Below are positions 33,296-43,035 of a stretch of DNA of 50,097 nt, piece after piece. Positions within the stretch are counted from its first letter, which is position 1. Each line of letters starts with the position of its first letter. The stretch covers positions 1 to 50,097 of the forward strand of contig NZ_RLIH01000016.1 of assembly GCF_004006535.1 (NCBI RefSeq), given 5' to 3'. Under the pieces are notes generated by a model. The model did no database searches, had not been told where the DNA came from, and worked only from the letters and a program-made list of their open reading frames with translations. This DNA is from Anaerosphaera multitolerans (lineage in GTDB: Bacteria; Bacillota; Clostridia; Tissierellales; Peptoniphilaceae). The translations under genes and the position numbers were made by a program.

Positions 33296-34312
33296 ATGAA
33301 CAGCTTTTTACAAAAGAAAAATATTAATATTAGTTTTAAAACCTATTTTATTGATGCCATGGGAGCAATGGCTTACGGTTTATTTGCATCTTTACTGGTT
33401 GGAACTATTTTAAACACCATAGGCCAACAACTTAATATTAAATTTCTAACTGATGTCTTATGGCCCATAGCACAAGAAGCAACGGGACCTGCAATAGCGG
33501 TTTCCATTGCCTATGCACTAAGAGCACCTGACTTGGTATTATTTTCTTCCACTCTTGTAGGTGTAGCAGGTTATAAGTTGGGAGGACCTGTAGGAGTATA
33601 TGTAGCAACTATATTTGCCGTGGAGTTTGGAAAATTAATTTCCAAAGAAACAAAGATAGATATTATAGTAACTCCAACTTTTTCTATTTTAATCGGTATT
33701 GCAATTGCAAATTTTATAGGACCGCCTATTCAGTACGTAATGGAAACTATTGGACAGGTAATTATGATTGCCACTGCAGCTCAGCCTTTAATAATGGGAG
33801 CTATAGTTTCTGTAATAGTCGGGGTGGTTTTAACTCTTCCCATATCATCTGCAGCCCTTTGCATGATGTTATCACTATCAGGTCTTGCAGGCGGAGCAGC
33901 GACAGTGGGTTGTTGTTGTCAAATGGTTGGCTTTGCCGTAATTTCCTTTAAAGACAACGGTATTGAAGGACTTATGGCTCAAGGTATAGGAACCAGTATG
34001 TTACAAATGCCAAATATAATTAAAAAACCTTTAATCTTAATTCCTCCCACTTTAGCTTCTGCCATTTTAGGACCTATTTCCACAATTATTTTAAAAATGG
34101 AAAATACACCCCTTGGTTCCGGTATGGGCACTTGCGGTTTAGTAGGACAATTTGGTACAATTAACGCAATGATTGATAACTATCCAATTTCAGAAATTCT
34201 ACTTAAAATTTCAATTATTCAAATTGTTCTTCCTGCCATTGTAACCTACATAATTTATTTGATAATGAAAAAACAAAATCTTATCAAACCTGGAGATATG
34301 AAATTGCAATAA
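33296..34312 (+). CDS. PTS EIIC-type membrane protein (EIIC_2 family)
   Basis: The 338-residue protein is very hydrophobic, with about eight to ten membrane segments. The opening FKTYFIDAMGAMAYGLFAS and the glycine-rich GSGMGTCGLVGQFGTINAM near the C-terminus match the PTS_EIIC_2 family, often annotated as sugar PTS subunit IIC. No EIIA, EIIB or sugar gene is nearby, so a PTS role is unproven. I chose the ATG at 33296 because AAAGGAG ends 5 bases before it; a start ten codons earlier would include that site. A TATAAT at 33243-33248 could be the -10; its -35 is poor. The next gene follows after 38 bases. Confidence 0.85.
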   Translation: MNSFLQKKNINISFKTYFIDAMGAMAYGLFASLLVGTILNTIGQQLNIKFLTDVLWPIAQEATGPAIAVSIAYALRAPDLVLFSSTLVGVAGYKLGGPVGVYVATIFAVEFGKLISKETKIDIIVTPTFSILIGIAIANFIGPPIQYVMETIGQVIMIATAAQPLIMGAIVSVIVGVVLTLPISSAALCMMLSLSGLAGGAATVGCCCQMVGFAVISFKDNGIEGLMAQGIGTSMLQMPNIIKKPLILIPPTLASAILGPISTIILKMENTPLGSGMGTCGLVGQFGTINAMIDNYPISEILLKISIIQIVLPAIVTYIIYLIMKKQNLIKPGDMKLQ

Positions 34313-34350
34313 TATCTAATCGTTAAATAATATCAATTAAGGAGTTAAGT

Positions 34351-34959
34351 ATGAACGTATTTATACACGGGCTTGGTCAAAGCTCTAAAGTTTGGGATAA
34401 AACTACGTCATCAATAAAGAAAGTATATTGTCCCGACTTAGCTTTTCTTTTAAAAAATAAAGAAGTTAATTGGAAAAATCTATATTCATCCCTTACAGAA
34501 GATCTTAAAAAACTGCCTCCACCTTTAAATTTATGTGGTCTGTCTTTGGGAGGTGTGCTTGCCCTTAATTATGCCCTTGATTTTCCTACTGAGGTAAATT
34601 CCCTTATACTTATTGGAACACAGTACAAAATGCCGAAAAATCTACTTCTATTTCAAAATGTAATCTTTAAATTATTACCAAACTCAGCTTTTAATAATAT
34701 GGGATTTGAAAAAAATGATATTATTAAACTTACTAGGTCTATGATAAATTTAGATTTTTCCAAGGAACTAATTTCTATTTCTTGTCCCTCTTTAATTCTC
34801 TGTGGCGAAAAAGATAGGGTTAATCTTAAAGCATCCGAAAAATTATCTAAAAATATTTCAAATTCAACTTTTAAAATCGTAAGAGACAGTGTCCATGAAG
34901 TAAATAAAGACAATCCTGAAGAACTGTCTATTCTAATTAAAGAGTTTTTAAAAATCTAA
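34351..34959 (+). CDS. Alpha/beta hydrolase
   Basis: The 202-residue protein is a compact alpha/beta hydrolase: HGLGQSSKVW near the start forms the oxyanion loop, the nucleophile Ser65 lies in GLSLGG, the acidic residue in CGEKDRVN (about 155), and the histidine in SVHEVNKDNP (about 180). The cap domain is very short. The substrate is unknown; carboxylesterase or lysophospholipase-like activity is possible. AAGGAG precedes its ATG. It follows the EIIC-like gene on the plus strand and ends at a large palindromic terminator. Confidence 0.88.
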   Translation: MNVFIHGLGQSSKVWDKTTSSIKKVYCPDLAFLLKNKEVNWKNLYSSLTEDLKKLPPPLNLCGLSLGGVLALNYALDFPTEVNSLILIGTQYKMPKNLLLFQNVIFKLLPNSAFNNMGFEKNDIIKLTRSMINLDFSKELISISCPSLILCGEKDRVNLKASEKLSKNISNSTFKIVRDSVHEVNKDNPEELSILIKEFLKI

Positions 34960-34981
34960 GCACTGTAAAACAGTTTTAAAG

Positions 34982-35023
34982 AAATATAAAGCAGCTTTGA
35001 AATTTCAAAGCTGCTTTATATTT
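34982..35023. terminator. 42-base perfect palindrome, bidirectional terminator
   Basis: The two 21-base halves are exact reverse complements, flanked by A residues on the left and TTTT on the right within the stem edge. It ends the alpha/beta hydrolase transcript and can back up the rplQ terminator on the opposite strand. Confidence 0.85.
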
Positions 35024-35035
35024 TCAATAAAAAAA

Positions 35036-35053
35036 GAAACACTTTTGTGTTTC
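35036..35053 (-). terminator. Terminator of the ribosomal superoperon
   Basis: GAAACAC/GTGTTTC arms with a 4-base loop are followed on the minus strand by seven T residues; it begins 6 bases after the rplQ stop. Confidence 0.9.
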
Positions 35054-35058
35054 CCTTT

Positions 35059-35400
35059 TTATACTAATTCAACTATGGCCTCTTCTGCTCCGTCTCCACG
35101 ACGTGGTCCTAATTTATATATTCTAGTATACCCGCCATTTCTATCTTGATATCTAGGAGCAATTTCTTCAAATAGTTTTGTTACAACATCCTCATCATAT
35201 ATATATGAAAGAGCTTGTCTTCTGGAATGAAGATCTCCGCGCTTTCCTAAAGTAATCATTTTTTCCGCCATACGTCTTGTTTCTTTTGCACGTGTTGTAG
35301 TAGTTGTAATTTTTTCTTCTCTAAGAAGTGAAGTTACAAGATTTCTTAGCATGGCTTTTCTATGAGCTGTTGGGCGACCAAGTTTTCTTAACTGTGCCAT
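35059..35400 (-). CDS. rplQ: Ribosomal protein L17
   Basis: The 113-residue protein has the family start [18 protein letters not shown] and the [14 protein letters not shown] helix, with normal length for Firmicutes. L17 binds 23S rRNA near the tunnel exit of the 50S subunit. It is the last gene of the superoperon, 13 bases after rpoA, with GGAGGG before its ATG. Confidence 0.98.
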   Translation of the reverse strand: MAQLRKLGRPTAHRKAMLRNLVTSLLREEKITTTTTRAKETRRMAEKMITLGKRGDLHSRRQALSYIYDEDVVTKLFEEIAPRYQDRNGGYTRIYKLGPRRGDGAEEAIVELV

Positions 35401-35413
35401 TTCAAACCCTCCT

Positions 35414-36361
35414 TTATTCGTCTTCCTGTTTTAAACTCAACCCTAATTCTGATAGTTTGTTTTGAACTTCCTCTAAGGATTTTTTACCTAGGTTTCTAAC
35501 TTTCATCATGTCTTCCTCAGATTTTTGAGTAAGTTCTTCAACTGTATTTATATTTGCACGTTTCAAACAGTTAAAACTTCTAACTGAAAGATCAAGTTCT
35601 TCAACTGTCATTTCTAAAACTTTTTCTTTTTGATCTTCTTCTTTTTCCACCATAATATTTACATCACTTACATGCTCTGTAAGACCAATAAATAAATTCA
35701 AGTGTTCCGTAAGAATTTTTGCCGCTAGAGATGTTGCTTCATCTGCGTTCATTGAACCATCAGTAGTAACTTCAAGTATTAATCTATCGTAGTCGGTTCT
35801 TTGACCGACTCTTGTATTTTCTACTTTCCAGTTTACTTTTTTAGTAGGTGTATAACTTGAGTCTATTGGAATAATACCTATTTCAGTAACTTCATCTTTT
35901 TTAAGTTCTGAAGGCTCATATCCACGTCCTCTTTCTATGGTAAGTTCCATATACACATCGGCATCTTCATTTAAAGTTGCAATGTGGTGGTCAAGATTTA
36001 CTATTTCAACTTCCGGGCCTACTTGTATATCAGAAGCTAAAATTTCACCTTCACCTTTTTTCTCTATAATCATTTTTATAGGTTCATTTTCATTGGTTTT
36101 TAAAACTATTCCCTTAATGTTGAGAATTATTTGAGGAACATCTTCCAATACACCTGGAATTGTAGCAAATTCATGTTCAACGCCTCTTATTTTTACAAAT
36201 GACACTGCTGCTCCAGGAAGAGAGGATAGAAGAACTCTTCTAAGAGAGTTTCCTATTGTAATGCCATATCCACTTTCAAGAGGTTCCACTACAAATTTCC
36301 CGTATACACCAGAATCATCCAACTCTACAATATTTATGCTTGGCTTTTCTATCTCTATCAT
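35414..36361 (-). CDS. rpoA: RNA polymerase alpha subunit
   Basis: The 315-residue protein has the N-terminal dimerisation/assembly domain ([14 protein letters not shown] about residues 35-48) and the C-terminal alpha-CTD (about 250-310) with [13 protein letters not shown] and [11 protein letters not shown], which contacts UP elements and activators. Two alpha subunits nucleate RNA polymerase assembly. It follows rpsK directly after 36 bases; rpsD, which sits between these genes in many clostridia, is not there. Confidence 0.98.
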   Translation of the reverse strand: MIEIEKPSINIVELDDSGVYGKFVVEPLESGYGITIGNSLRRVLLSSLPGAAVSFVKIRGVEHEFATIPGVLEDVPQIILNIKGIVLKTNENEPIKMIIEKKGEGEILASDIQVGPEVEIVNLDHHIATLNEDADVYMELTIERGRGYEPSELKKDEVTEIGIIPIDSSYTPTKKVNWKVENTRVGQRTDYDRLILEVTTDGSMNADEATSLAAKILTEHLNLFIGLTEHVSDVNIMVEKEEDQKEKVLEMTVEELDLSVRSFNCLKRANINTVEELTQKSEEDMMKVRNLGKKSLEEVQNKLSELGLSLKQEDE

Positions 36362-36397
36362 GGGTACCCTCCTTTATGGGTTATTAGGAGTGTAATA

Positions 36398-36793
36398 CTA
36401 AACTCTCCTACGTTTAGGTGGTCTACATCCATTATGTGGAATTGGTGTTACATCTTTTATCATTGTAACTTCAAGTCCTGATGCTTGAAGTGATCTTATT
36501 GCAGCTTCTCTTCCAGAACCTGGTCCCTTTACAAAAACTTCTACTGATTTTAAACCATGTTCTTTAGCTTTGTTTGCTGCTTCTTCAGCAGCTTCTTGTG
36601 CAGCAAAGGGTGTAGACTTTCTTGAACCTCTAAATCCAAGTTGTCCTGCACTTGCCCAAGAAATAACATTACCGCTCATATCAGTTAGAGTTACCATTGT
36701 ATTGTTAAAGGTAGATGCTATATGCGCTTGACCCTTTTCAATATTTTTACGTTCTCTTCTTCTAACACGTGTTGCTTTTTGTTTCTTAGCCAT
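36398..36793 (-). CDS. rpsK: Ribosomal protein S11
   Basis: The 131-residue protein has a basic N-terminus, then [16 protein letters not shown] and the C-terminal [15 protein letters not shown], both invariant family marks. S11 sits on the 30S platform and contacts 16S rRNA near the E site. It starts 12 bases after rpsM, with a G-rich ribosome binding site. Confidence 0.98.
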   Translation of the reverse strand: MAKKQKATRVRRRERKNIEKGQAHIASTFNNTMVTLTDMSGNVISWASAGQLGFRGSRKSTPFAAQEAAEEAANKAKEHGLKSVEVFVKGPGSGREAAIRSLQASGLEVTMIKDVTPIPHNGCRPPKRRRV

Positions 36794-36805
36794 GTGTCTC
36801 CCCCC

Positions 36806-37168
36806 TTACTTTTTCTTAGATACTAATTTCTTAGGACCTTTTCTTGTTCTTGCATTTGTCTTTGTCTTTTGACCTCTTACAGGAAGTCCCTTTTTATGTC
36901 TTATACCTCTGTAGCAGTTGATTTCTCTAAGTCTTTTAATGTTCATAGCAACATCACGACGTAAATCTCCCTCTACATGGTATTTATCTATTTCATCTCT
37001 TATGCGTCCAAGCTCTGATTCTGTTAAGTCTTTAACTCTTGTGTCCAAGCTTACTTCAGCGTTTTTCAAAATTTCTTGTGATCTTTTTCTTCCGATTCCA
37101 TAGATATAGGTAAGACCAATTTCAACGCGTTTTTCTCTGGGTAAGTCAATACCAGCAATTCTTGCCAT
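36806..37168 (-). CDS. rpsM: Ribosomal protein S13
   Basis: The 120-residue protein begins [16 protein letters not shown] and ends in the basic tail [16 protein letters not shown] that reaches toward the P-site tRNA. The helix-two-turns-helix region [14 protein letters not shown] is intact. S13 lies in the 30S head and contacts L5. It starts 16 bases after rpmJ. Confidence 0.98.
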   Translation of the reverse strand: MARIAGIDLPREKRVEIGLTYIYGIGRKRSQEILKNAEVSLDTRVKDLTESELGRIRDEIDKYHVEGDLRRDVAMNIKRLREINCYRGIRHKKGLPVRGQKTKTNARTRKGPKKLVSKKK

Positions 37169-37184
37169 TAATTATAGCCCCCTC

Positions 37185-37298
37185 TTATCCTTGTCTTTGC
37201 TTGTGTTTTGGATTTTCGCAAATAACCATTACTCTTCCATTTCTTTTAATTATCTTACATTTTTCACACATCTTCTTAACAGATGGTCTAACTTTCAT
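37185..37298 (-). CDS. rpmJ: Ribosomal protein L36
   Basis: This 37-residue gene is short and easily missed. It reads [15 protein letters not shown] at the start, with the zinc-binding pattern C-x2-C-x12-C-x4-H (last ligands in [10 protein letters not shown]), so it is the zinc-containing form. GGAGGG precedes the ATG. It lies in its normal place between infA and rpsM. Confidence 0.95.
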   Translation of the reverse strand: MKVRPSVKKMCEKCKIIKRNGRVMVICENPKHKQRQG

Positions 37299-37326
37299 TT
37301 GTATCCCTCCTAAATTTTAGGATTAT

Positions 37327-37545
37327 CTATTTTTTCCTCCAGGTAATTCTGCCCCTTGTCAAATCATAGGGAGACAGTTCCACAGTCACTTTGTCTCCTG
37401 GAAGTATTCGTATATAATTCATTCTAAGTTTTCCTGAAATATGTGCAAGTATAATGTGACCATTTTCTAGCTTAACTTTAAAATTAGTGTTGGGAAGTGC
37501 TTCAACCACTGTTCCTTCAACTTCAATTACGTCTTCTTTAGCCAT
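37327..37545 (-). CDS. infA: Translation initiation factor IF-1
   Basis: The 72-residue single S1/OB-fold protein starts [15 protein letters not shown] and contains the conserved [16 protein letters not shown] and the ending GRITWR. IF-1 binds the ribosomal A site during initiation. It follows the KOW-protein gene by 20 bases and precedes rpmJ, the standard order. Confidence 0.98.
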   Translation of the reverse strand: MAKEDVIEVEGTVVEALPNTNFKVKLENGHIILAHISGKLRMNYIRILPGDKVTVELSPYDLTRGRITWRKK

Positions 37546-37565
37546 TACAAGGTTCCTCCTTTTCT

Positions 37566-37820
37566 TTAGTTATAGGGTTTAAGTGCCTTTCTAATATAGC
37601 TGTCATTTAAATTTTCAACATCTAAATTTATTCTATCTTTGTATATTATTAAGTGTTTTACTTTCTTCTTTTTGGGATTTGCAAGTTTTCTTCTCTTACC
37701 ATCTACAATAAGAACGTAGCTTTCATCTAAAACCTTATAAACTAAGAATATTCCTCCAATATCCCTTCCGGCTTTTGCCTTTACAACCTGTCCAACTTCT
37801 ATTAAAAAAGTTTTTTCCAT
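37566..37820 (-). CDS. KOW-domain (L14e-like) RNA-binding protein
   Basis: The 84-residue protein opens with a KOW motif ([19 protein letters not shown], about residues 8-26), followed by the basic segment [15 protein letters not shown]. It resembles the small L14e/L6e/L27e-like proteins coded between adk (or map) and infA in clostridia. RNA or ribosome binding is expected; the exact role is unknown. It begins 3 bases after adk with a weak ribosome binding site, suggesting coupling. Confidence 0.85.
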   Translation of the reverse strand: MEKTFLIEVGQVVKAKAGRDIGGIFLVYKVLDESYVLIVDGKRRKLANPKKKKVKHLIIYKDRINLDVENLNDSYIRKALKPYN

Positions 37821-37823
37821 CTC

Positions 37824-38468
37824 TCAATTGTTTAAGCCTTTATTGATATCTTCAAATACTTTATCTATACTTTGATTTCCATCAACATCTAATAGAATTC
37901 CTTGCGCCTTATAATAATCAATTAAAGGTGCAGTTTGATCAAAATATACCTGAATCCTTGTTTCAACAGTTTCTTTTACGTCATCATCTCTCTGAATTAA
38001 AGGAGTTTGATCTTTGTCACAAATTCCTTCAACTTTAGGAGGATTATATTTAATATGGTAAGTAGCACCACAAGTTTTACATACTCTTCTACCCACTGCT
38101 CTATCAATTAAAATATTTTTATCTACATTTATATTAACAACTCTGTCAAGTTTAGTTCCCAATTTGTCTAATTCCGCATCAAGACTTACAGCTTGGGAAA
38201 CCGTCCTTGGAAAGCCATCTAATAGAAAACCGTTTTTGCAGTCGTCTTTTACAATTCTATCCTGTACGATTTCTACAACTACATTGTCAGGCACCAACAG
38301 ACCTTTATCCATATATGCCTTAGCTTTTTGTCCTAACTCAGTATTGTTCTTAATGTTTTCTCTTAAAATATCTCCAGTAGAAATATGAGGTATATTGTAT
38401 TTATTAATAATAAAATCAGCTTGAGTACCCTTACCTGCTCCTGGAGGTCCTAAAATAACCAACTTCAT
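37824..38468 (-). CDS. adk: Adenylate kinase
   Basis: The 214-residue enzyme interconverts AMP + ATP and two ADP. It has the P-loop GPPGAGKGT (7-15), the AMP-binding region ISTGDILRE, LDGFPRT and the long lid. The lid carries C-K-T-C and then C-D-K-D, a Cys3-Asp type zinc site common in Gram-positive enzymes. It follows secY by 11 bases. map, usually next, is missing. Confidence 0.97.
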   Translation of the reverse strand: MKLVILGPPGAGKGTQADFIINKYNIPHISTGDILRENIKNNTELGQKAKAYMDKGLLVPDNVVVEIVQDRIVKDDCKNGFLLDGFPRTVSQAVSLDAELDKLGTKLDRVVNINVDKNILIDRAVGRRVCKTCGATYHIKYNPPKVEGICDKDQTPLIQRDDDVKETVETRIQVYFDQTAPLIDYYKAQGILLDVDGNQSIDKVFEDINKGLNN

Positions 38469-38479
38469 TTAATTTCCTC

Positions 38480-39760
38480 CTATTTATTTAAAAAACCTTT
38501 GTAATGTCTCATTAGCATTTGTTGCTCTAACACTCTTGTAGTTTCAAGAACTACCCCAACGATAATTATAACACTTGTACCACCATAATTAAATTGTAGT
38601 CCAGAGATCTTTGTTAAGATTATAGGCAGTACAGATAGTATTGCAAGTGCAATAGCTCCCGGTAACACCAGTCTGTTAACTGTTCTCTGTAAATAATCAC
38701 TTGTTGGTTTTCCAGGTCTGATTCCTGGAATGAAACCACCGTTTTGTTGTAAGTTCTTAGAATATTCAACAGTATTAAACTGAATTGAATTATAAAAATA
38801 TGTGAAGAATATAATTAACAAAACGGAGAATACTATTGTAAATATTACACCCGGTGTTCCTTGAGTTGTAAAATAGGTTCCAATCCATCTCTTAGTGGAT
38901 TCACTTTTTACAAACATTGCAATAGTTGCAGGCACAGCCATTAATGAATTGGCAAATATTATAGGCATAACTCCACTCATTAAAACCTTAATTGGAATAT
39001 GAGTAGATTGTCCGCCGTACATTTTTCTACCTACTACTCTTTTTGCATATTGAACTGGAATTCTTCTTTCACCTTCATTTAATGCAACAACAAAGATAAC
39101 AATTGCTATAGTTATGATTAAAAATACTACTAAGAATATTGGACTTGCCACTCCTGCTTTAACCATACTTATAGATTGCATAATGTCTGTTGGGAATCTG
39201 GAAATAATACCGGCAAATATTAACAATGAAATACCATTTCCTATACCGTGTTCAGTTATTTGTTCTCCCAACCAAACTAAAAATGCAGTTCCCGCTACCA
39301 TTGAAAGTATAATTACTGAATATTGTAAAAATCCTTCAGCTAAAACAGCACTTCTTACTACTCCAAAAGTAAATCCGAAAGCCTGTACTGATGCAATAAC
39401 TATAGTTAAGTATCTTGTGTACTTGGCAATTTTCTTTCTTCCGGTTTCCCCCTCTTTTGCAAGAGATTCCAGTGAAGGAATAGCAATAGTTAAAAGTTGA
39501 AGTACGATAGATGAAGTGATATATGGTGTTATACCAGTTGCAAATATCGTATAGTTACTGAAGTTACCTCCAGTCATTAAGTCCAAAAGTGAGAACACAC
39601 TTTGGTTCGAACTGCTAAAAAGTTGTTGAACAGCTTGTGCATTCATATATGGCACAGTAATATGTGAGCCAAGTCTATAAATTAATAACATAAAAAGAGT
39701 GAAAAGCATCTTTTTCCTAAGTTGTGGTATCTTCCAAGCATTTCTAAAGGTCGAAATCAT
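38480..39760 (-). CDS. secY: Protein translocase subunit SecY
   Basis: The 426-residue protein has ten membrane segments; its N-terminus FRNAWKIPQLRKKML and the cytoplasmic loop near GERRIPVQYAKR (about residue 230) bind SecA and ribosomes. The ending RHYKGFLNK is the usual basic tail. It forms the SecYEG channel. Its ATG overlaps the rplO stop by one base, so translation is coupled. Confidence 0.98.
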   Translation of the reverse strand: MISTFRNAWKIPQLRKKMLFTLFMLLIYRLGSHITVPYMNAQAVQQLFSSSNQSVFSLLDLMTGGNFSNYTIFATGITPYITSSIVLQLLTIAIPSLESLAKEGETGRKKIAKYTRYLTIVIASVQAFGFTFGVVRSAVLAEGFLQYSVIILSMVAGTAFLVWLGEQITEHGIGNGISLLIFAGIISRFPTDIMQSISMVKAGVASPIFLVVFLIITIAIVIFVVALNEGERRIPVQYAKRVVGRKMYGGQSTHIPIKVLMSGVMPIIFANSLMAVPATIAMFVKSESTKRWIGTYFTTQGTPGVIFTIVFSVLLIIFFTYFYNSIQFNTVEYSKNLQQNGGFIPGIRPGKPTSDYLQRTVNRLVLPGAIALAILSVLPIILTKISGLQFNYGGTSVIIIVGVVLETTRVLEQQMLMRHYKGFLNK

Positions 39761-40209
39761 TAAATCACCTCGGCCTTTCCTCCGGCAGCTTCTATTTTCT
39801 CAGCTGCTGTTTTAGAAAAATGTTGAGCTTTAACGTTTAATTTTACGTTTATCTCACCATCTCCAAGGATTCTTACACCATCTTTCGCCTTAGATTTTTT
39901 TATTAAACCACTATCTATTAAAATTTCAGGTGTTACCTCTGCTCCATTTTCAAAAGCATTTAAATCTGAAACATTAATTACAGCATATTCTTTTTTGAAT
40001 ACATTTGTGAAACCTCTCTTAGGTAGACGTCTGAATAAAGGCATTTGTCCCCCTTCAAAACCAGGTCTAACTCCACCGCCACTACGAGCGTTTTGTCCCT
40101 TATGCCCTTTACCAGAAGTCTTTCCTGTACCGGAACCAATACCTCTACCTACTCTTTTTCTAGCTTTAACTCCGCCACCTTCTGCAGGTTTTAAGTCATG
40201 TAATTTCAA
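39760..40209 (-). CDS. rplO: Ribosomal protein L15
   Basis: The 149-residue protein starts [12 protein letters not shown] and has the glycine/arginine-rich extension [19 protein letters not shown] and [21 protein letters not shown]15 is a 50S assembly protein. It follows rpmD by 12 bases and is coupled to secY. Confidence 0.98.
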   Translation of the reverse strand: MKLHDLKPAEGGGVKARKRVGRGIGSGTGKTSGKGHKGQNARSGGGVRPGFEGGQMPLFRRLPKRGFTNVFKKEYAVINVSDLNAFENGAEVTPEILIDSGLIKKSKAKDGVRILGDGEINVKLNVKAQHFSKTAAEKIEAAGGKAEVI

Positions 40210-40221
40210 GTTTCACACCTC

Positions 40222-40389
40222 CTATTCTTCAACTTCAAGCATATATGACACTTGTTTTATCATACCTCTAATTTGAGGAGTATCTTCTTTTTCAACTACT
40301 TGTCCTATTTTTCTAAGTCCAAGTGCTTTTATAGTTCTCTTATGAGTTTCAATCTTTCCAATAGGGCTCTTTACTAGCTTAATTTTCAT
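40222..40389 (-). CDS. rpmD: Ribosomal protein L30
   Basis: This gene of 55 codons is read from the minus strand as [12 protein letters not shown], then [16 protein letters not shown] and a C-terminal [11 protein letters not shown], the standard bacterial L30 pattern. A G-rich ribosome binding site precedes the ATG. It fills the otherwise empty gap between rpsE and rplO, its normal place. Confidence 0.95.
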   Translation of the reverse strand: MKIKLVKSPIGKIETHKRTIKALGLRKIGQVVEKEDTPQIRGMIKQVSYMLEVEE

Positions 40390-40404
40390 AGTTTATTTAC
40401 CCCC

Positions 40405-40911
40405 TTATCCTAAAATCTCATCTACTGATTTATTTCTAAGTCTTGCAACAGATTCTGCCGTCTTTAATTGAGATAATGCATCAATCGTTGCATTTACTGT
40501 ATTTCTTGGATTGTTTGAGCCAAGGTTTTTAGTACGAATATCACTAATACCTGCAAGTTCACAAACCGCACGTACTGCACCTCCGGCAATAACTCCCGTA
40601 CCGGCATTAGCAGGTTTTAGAAATACCTTACCTGAACCAAATTCTCCAGTAACTTGATGAGGGATAGAAGTTTCTAATAAGTTAACTTCAATAAGGTGTT
40701 TCTTTGCATCTTGAACCGCTTTTCTAATAGCCTCAGGTACTTCCAATGCCTTACCAGTTCCAACTCCAACGTGTCCGTTGTGATCTCCTACAACTACTAA
40801 AGCTGAAAATCTGAAATTACGACCACCCTTAACTACTTTCGCAACTCTGTTAATAGCTACAACTCTCTCTTCAAGATCAAGTTCAGCTGCGTTTATCAAT
40901 GAACGTTCCAT
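40405..40911 (-). CDS. rpsE: Ribosomal protein S5
   Basis: The 168-residue protein has the double-stranded-RNA-binding N-domain ([19 protein letters not shown], with the basic loop where spectinomycin-resistance changes map) and the C-domain with [14 protein letters not shown]5 helps decoding accuracy in the 30S body. It follows rplR by 14 bases. Confidence 0.98.
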   Translation of the reverse strand: MERSLINAAELDLEERVVAINRVAKVVKGGRNFRFSALVVVGDHNGHVGVGTGKALEVPEAIRKAVQDAKKHLIEVNLLETSIPHQVTGEFGSGKVFLKPANAGTGVIAGGAVRAVCELAGISDIRTKNLGSNNPRNTVNATIDALSQLKTAESVARLRNKSVDEILG

Positions 40912-40925
40912 TTTTCCCTCCTTTA

Positions 40926-41288
40926 TTAAAATTTAAGTCCAGTTTCTCTTGCTGCCTCTGCAAGAGCTTTTATACGACCGTGATATAAATATCCGGATCT
41001 GTCAAATACCACTTCTTCAATACCTGCATCAAGTGCACGTTTCGCAATAGTTTCACCTATTTTCTTAGCTGCTTCTAAATTCTTAGTACTTGAAAGTTCT
41101 AAAGATTTATCAAGTGTTGAAGCTGATGCTAAAGTGTGACCCTTTTCGTCATCTATAATTTGTGCATAGATGTGTGCATCTGATCTGTAAACAGATAGTC
41201 TCGGGCAAGTAGCAGTTCCGGAGATTTTATTTCTGATTCTCTTGTGTCTTTTTACTCTGTTTGCATTTCTATCTATTTTCTTAAACAC
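40926..41288 (-). CDS. rplR: Ribosomal protein L18
   Basis: The 120-residue protein has the basic start [16 protein letters not shown], the [17 protein letters not shown] strands and the ending [21 protein letters not shown]18 binds 5S rRNA with L5. It follows rplF by 15 bases. Confidence 0.98.
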   Translation of the reverse strand: MFKKIDRNANRVKRHKRIRNKISGTATCPRLSVYRSDAHIYAQIIDDEKGHTLASASTLDKSLELSSTKNLEAAKKIGETIAKRALDAGIEEVVFDRSGYLYHGRIKALAEAARETGLKF

Positions 41289-41303
41289 TATTCTCTCCTC
41301 CTA

Positions 41304-41840
41304 TTACTTACCAGTTTTTCCTACTTTACGTCTTACATATTCATCAACGTACTTAATTCCCTTGCCCTTATAAGGTTCAGGTTCTCTATATCCTCTAATG
41401 TGAGCAGCATATGCTCCAACTTTTTGTTTATCTATACCGGATACGATTATTTTTGTAGGTGCTGGAACTTCAACTTGAATTCCCGCTGGGTCTTCTAGTT
41501 CAAGAGGGTGGGAAAAACCTAATGTTAAGGCTAATTTATTTCCATTTTTAGCCGCCCTATATCCTGTTCCAACTATTTCTAATTCTTTTGAATATCCTTC
41601 AGTAACACCGATTATCATATTGTCAATTAGTGTTCTAACTAAACCATGCATCGCCTTGTGATTTTTGCTATCGCTTGGTCTTTGTACTGTTAAAACATTA
41701 TTATCTAATTCAATAATCATGTCACGATCAAAACTTTGAGTCAATTCTCCCTTTGGTCCCTTTACTGTCACAGTGTTTTCAACAATCTTAACGTCTACAC
41801 CATTTGGGATTTCTATTGGCTTTTTACCGATTCTTGACAT
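41304..41840 (-). CDS. rplF: Ribosomal protein L6
   Basis: The 178-residue protein begins [15 protein letters not shown] and contains two similar domains; the [17 protein letters not shown] segment near the C-terminus marks L6, which lies by the factor-binding site of the 50S subunit. It follows rpsH by 15 bases. Confidence 0.98.
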   Translation of the reverse strand: MSRIGKKPIEIPNGVDVKIVENTVTVKGPKGELTQSFDRDMIIELDNNVLTVQRPSDSKNHKAMHGLVRTLIDNMIIGVTEGYSKELEIVGTGYRAAKNGNKLALTLGFSHPLELEDPAGIQVEVPAPTKIIVSGIDKQKVGAYAAHIRGYREPEPYKGKGIKYVDEYVRRKVGKTGK

Positions 41841-41855
41841 GTTAACACCTCCTAT

Positions 41856-42251
41856 TTACCAAACGTAACAAATAACTTCTCCACCAACACCATTAGCTCT
41901 TGCCTCTTTGTCAGTTAGTATTCCCTTAGAAGTTGAAATTATTGCAATTCCAAGTCCTCCAAGTACCTTAGGAACATCTTCACAGTGAACATAAACTCTT
42001 AGTCCTGGCTTAGAAATTCTCTTTATACCGCTAATAACTTTTTCGTTATTTTCTCCATACTTAAAATCTATTCTAATCATACCTTGTTTGTCATCATCAA
42101 TTACTTCGTAATTTCTAATATATCCCTCTTTTAGAAGAATTTCAGATATTTCTTTTTTAATATTTGAAGCTGGAATATCAACAGATTTATGTTTTGCATC
42201 GTTACCATTTCTTATTCTAGTAAGCATATCTGCAATTGGGTCTGTCATCAT
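41856..42251 (-). CDS. rpsH: Ribosomal protein S8
   Basis: The 131-residue protein starts with [14 protein letters not shown] and ends [11 protein letters not shown], both typical. S8 binds helix 21 of 16S rRNA and, in E. coli, represses the spc operon mRNA. Two adjacent ATG codons (42251 and 42248) are possible starts. Confidence 0.98.
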   Translation of the reverse strand: MMTDPIADMLTRIRNGNDAKHKSVDIPASNIKKEISEILLKEGYIRNYEVIDDDKQGMIRIDFKYGENNEKVISGIKRISKPGLRVYVHCEDVPKVLGGLGIAIISTSKGILTDKEARANGVGGEVICYVW

Positions 42252-42281
42252 AATTTATTGCCTCCTTTCCTGATGGTAGAA

Positions 42282-42467
42282 TTACCAACTAGCTTTTTTA
42301 ACTCCAGGAATTTGTCCTTTATATGCCAATTCTCTAAAGCAAATTCTGCAAATTCCATACTTCTTTAAAACAGAATGTGGTCTTCCACATATGCTGCATC
42401 TTGTATATGCACGAGAGCTATATTTTGGTTTTCTCTTTTGTTTAGCAATCATTGATTTTTTTGCCAC
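42282..42467 (-). CDS. rpsZ: Ribosomal protein S14, zinc (type Z) form
   Basis: The 61-residue protein is the short zinc-binding S14: [20 protein letters not shown] supplies two C-x2-C pairs, and the ending [11 protein letters not shown] is invariant. S14 is needed late in 30S head assembly. No zinc-free paralog is in the window. Confidence 0.97.
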   Translation of the reverse strand: MAKKSMIAKQKRKPKYSSRAYTRCSICGRPHSVLKKYGICRICFRELAYKGQIPGVKKASW

Positions 42468-42480
42468 AATTTACCTCCTA

Positions 42481-43023
42481 TTACTTTGCAAATGGCATTC
42501 CCATTTTTTCAAGGAAAGCTTTGGCTTCTTCATCTGTATTAGCTGTAGTTACGATTACTACGTCCATACCTCTAATAGCATCAACTTTATCATATTCAAT
42601 CTCAGGGAAAATTAACTGTTCCTTTAATCCTAAAGCATAGTTTCCTCTTCCGTCAAAAGCAGTAGGTTTTACACCTCTAAAGTCTCTAACTCTTGGAAGA
42701 GCTACGTTCATTAATTTATCTAAGAAGTCATACATCTTTTGTCCACGTAAAGTTACTTTACAACCGATTTTATTGCCTTCACGCAATTTAAAGTTAGCAA
42801 TTGATTTTTTTGCCACAGTTACAATCGGCTTTTGTCCTGAAATAATAGTTAGGTCATTTACAGCAGATTCAAGAGCCTTGGGATTATCCTTAGCCTCTCC
42901 TAATCCAATGTTAATAATTATTTTTTCAAGCTTTGGAACTTGCATAACATTTTTATATTCAAATTTTTCTAACATATATTTTGTTACTTCATTATCATAT
43001 TTTTCCTTTAATCTGGAAGTCAT
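42481..43023 (-). CDS. rplE: Ribosomal protein L5
   Basis: The 180-residue protein begins [11 protein letters not shown], then [15 protein letters not shown], and holds [15 protein letters not shown] and RDFRG, which contact 5S rRNA and the P-site tRNA side of the 50S subunit. It follows rplX by 12 bases with GGAGG before the ATG. Confidence 0.98.
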   Translation of the reverse strand: MTSRLKEKYDNEVTKYMLEKFEYKNVMQVPKLEKIIINIGLGEAKDNPKALESAVNDLTIISGQKPIVTVAKKSIANFKLREGNKIGCKVTLRGQKMYDFLDKLMNVALPRVRDFRGVKPTAFDGRGNYALGLKEQLIFPEIEYDKVDAIRGMDVVIVTTANTDEEAKAFLEKMGMPFAK

Positions 43024-43035
43024 CTTTTACCTCCT

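Noticed and set aside
39114-39500. 128-codon plus-strand frame opposite secY
   Set aside because: It is antisense to membrane segments of secY; no start signals or recognisable domain.
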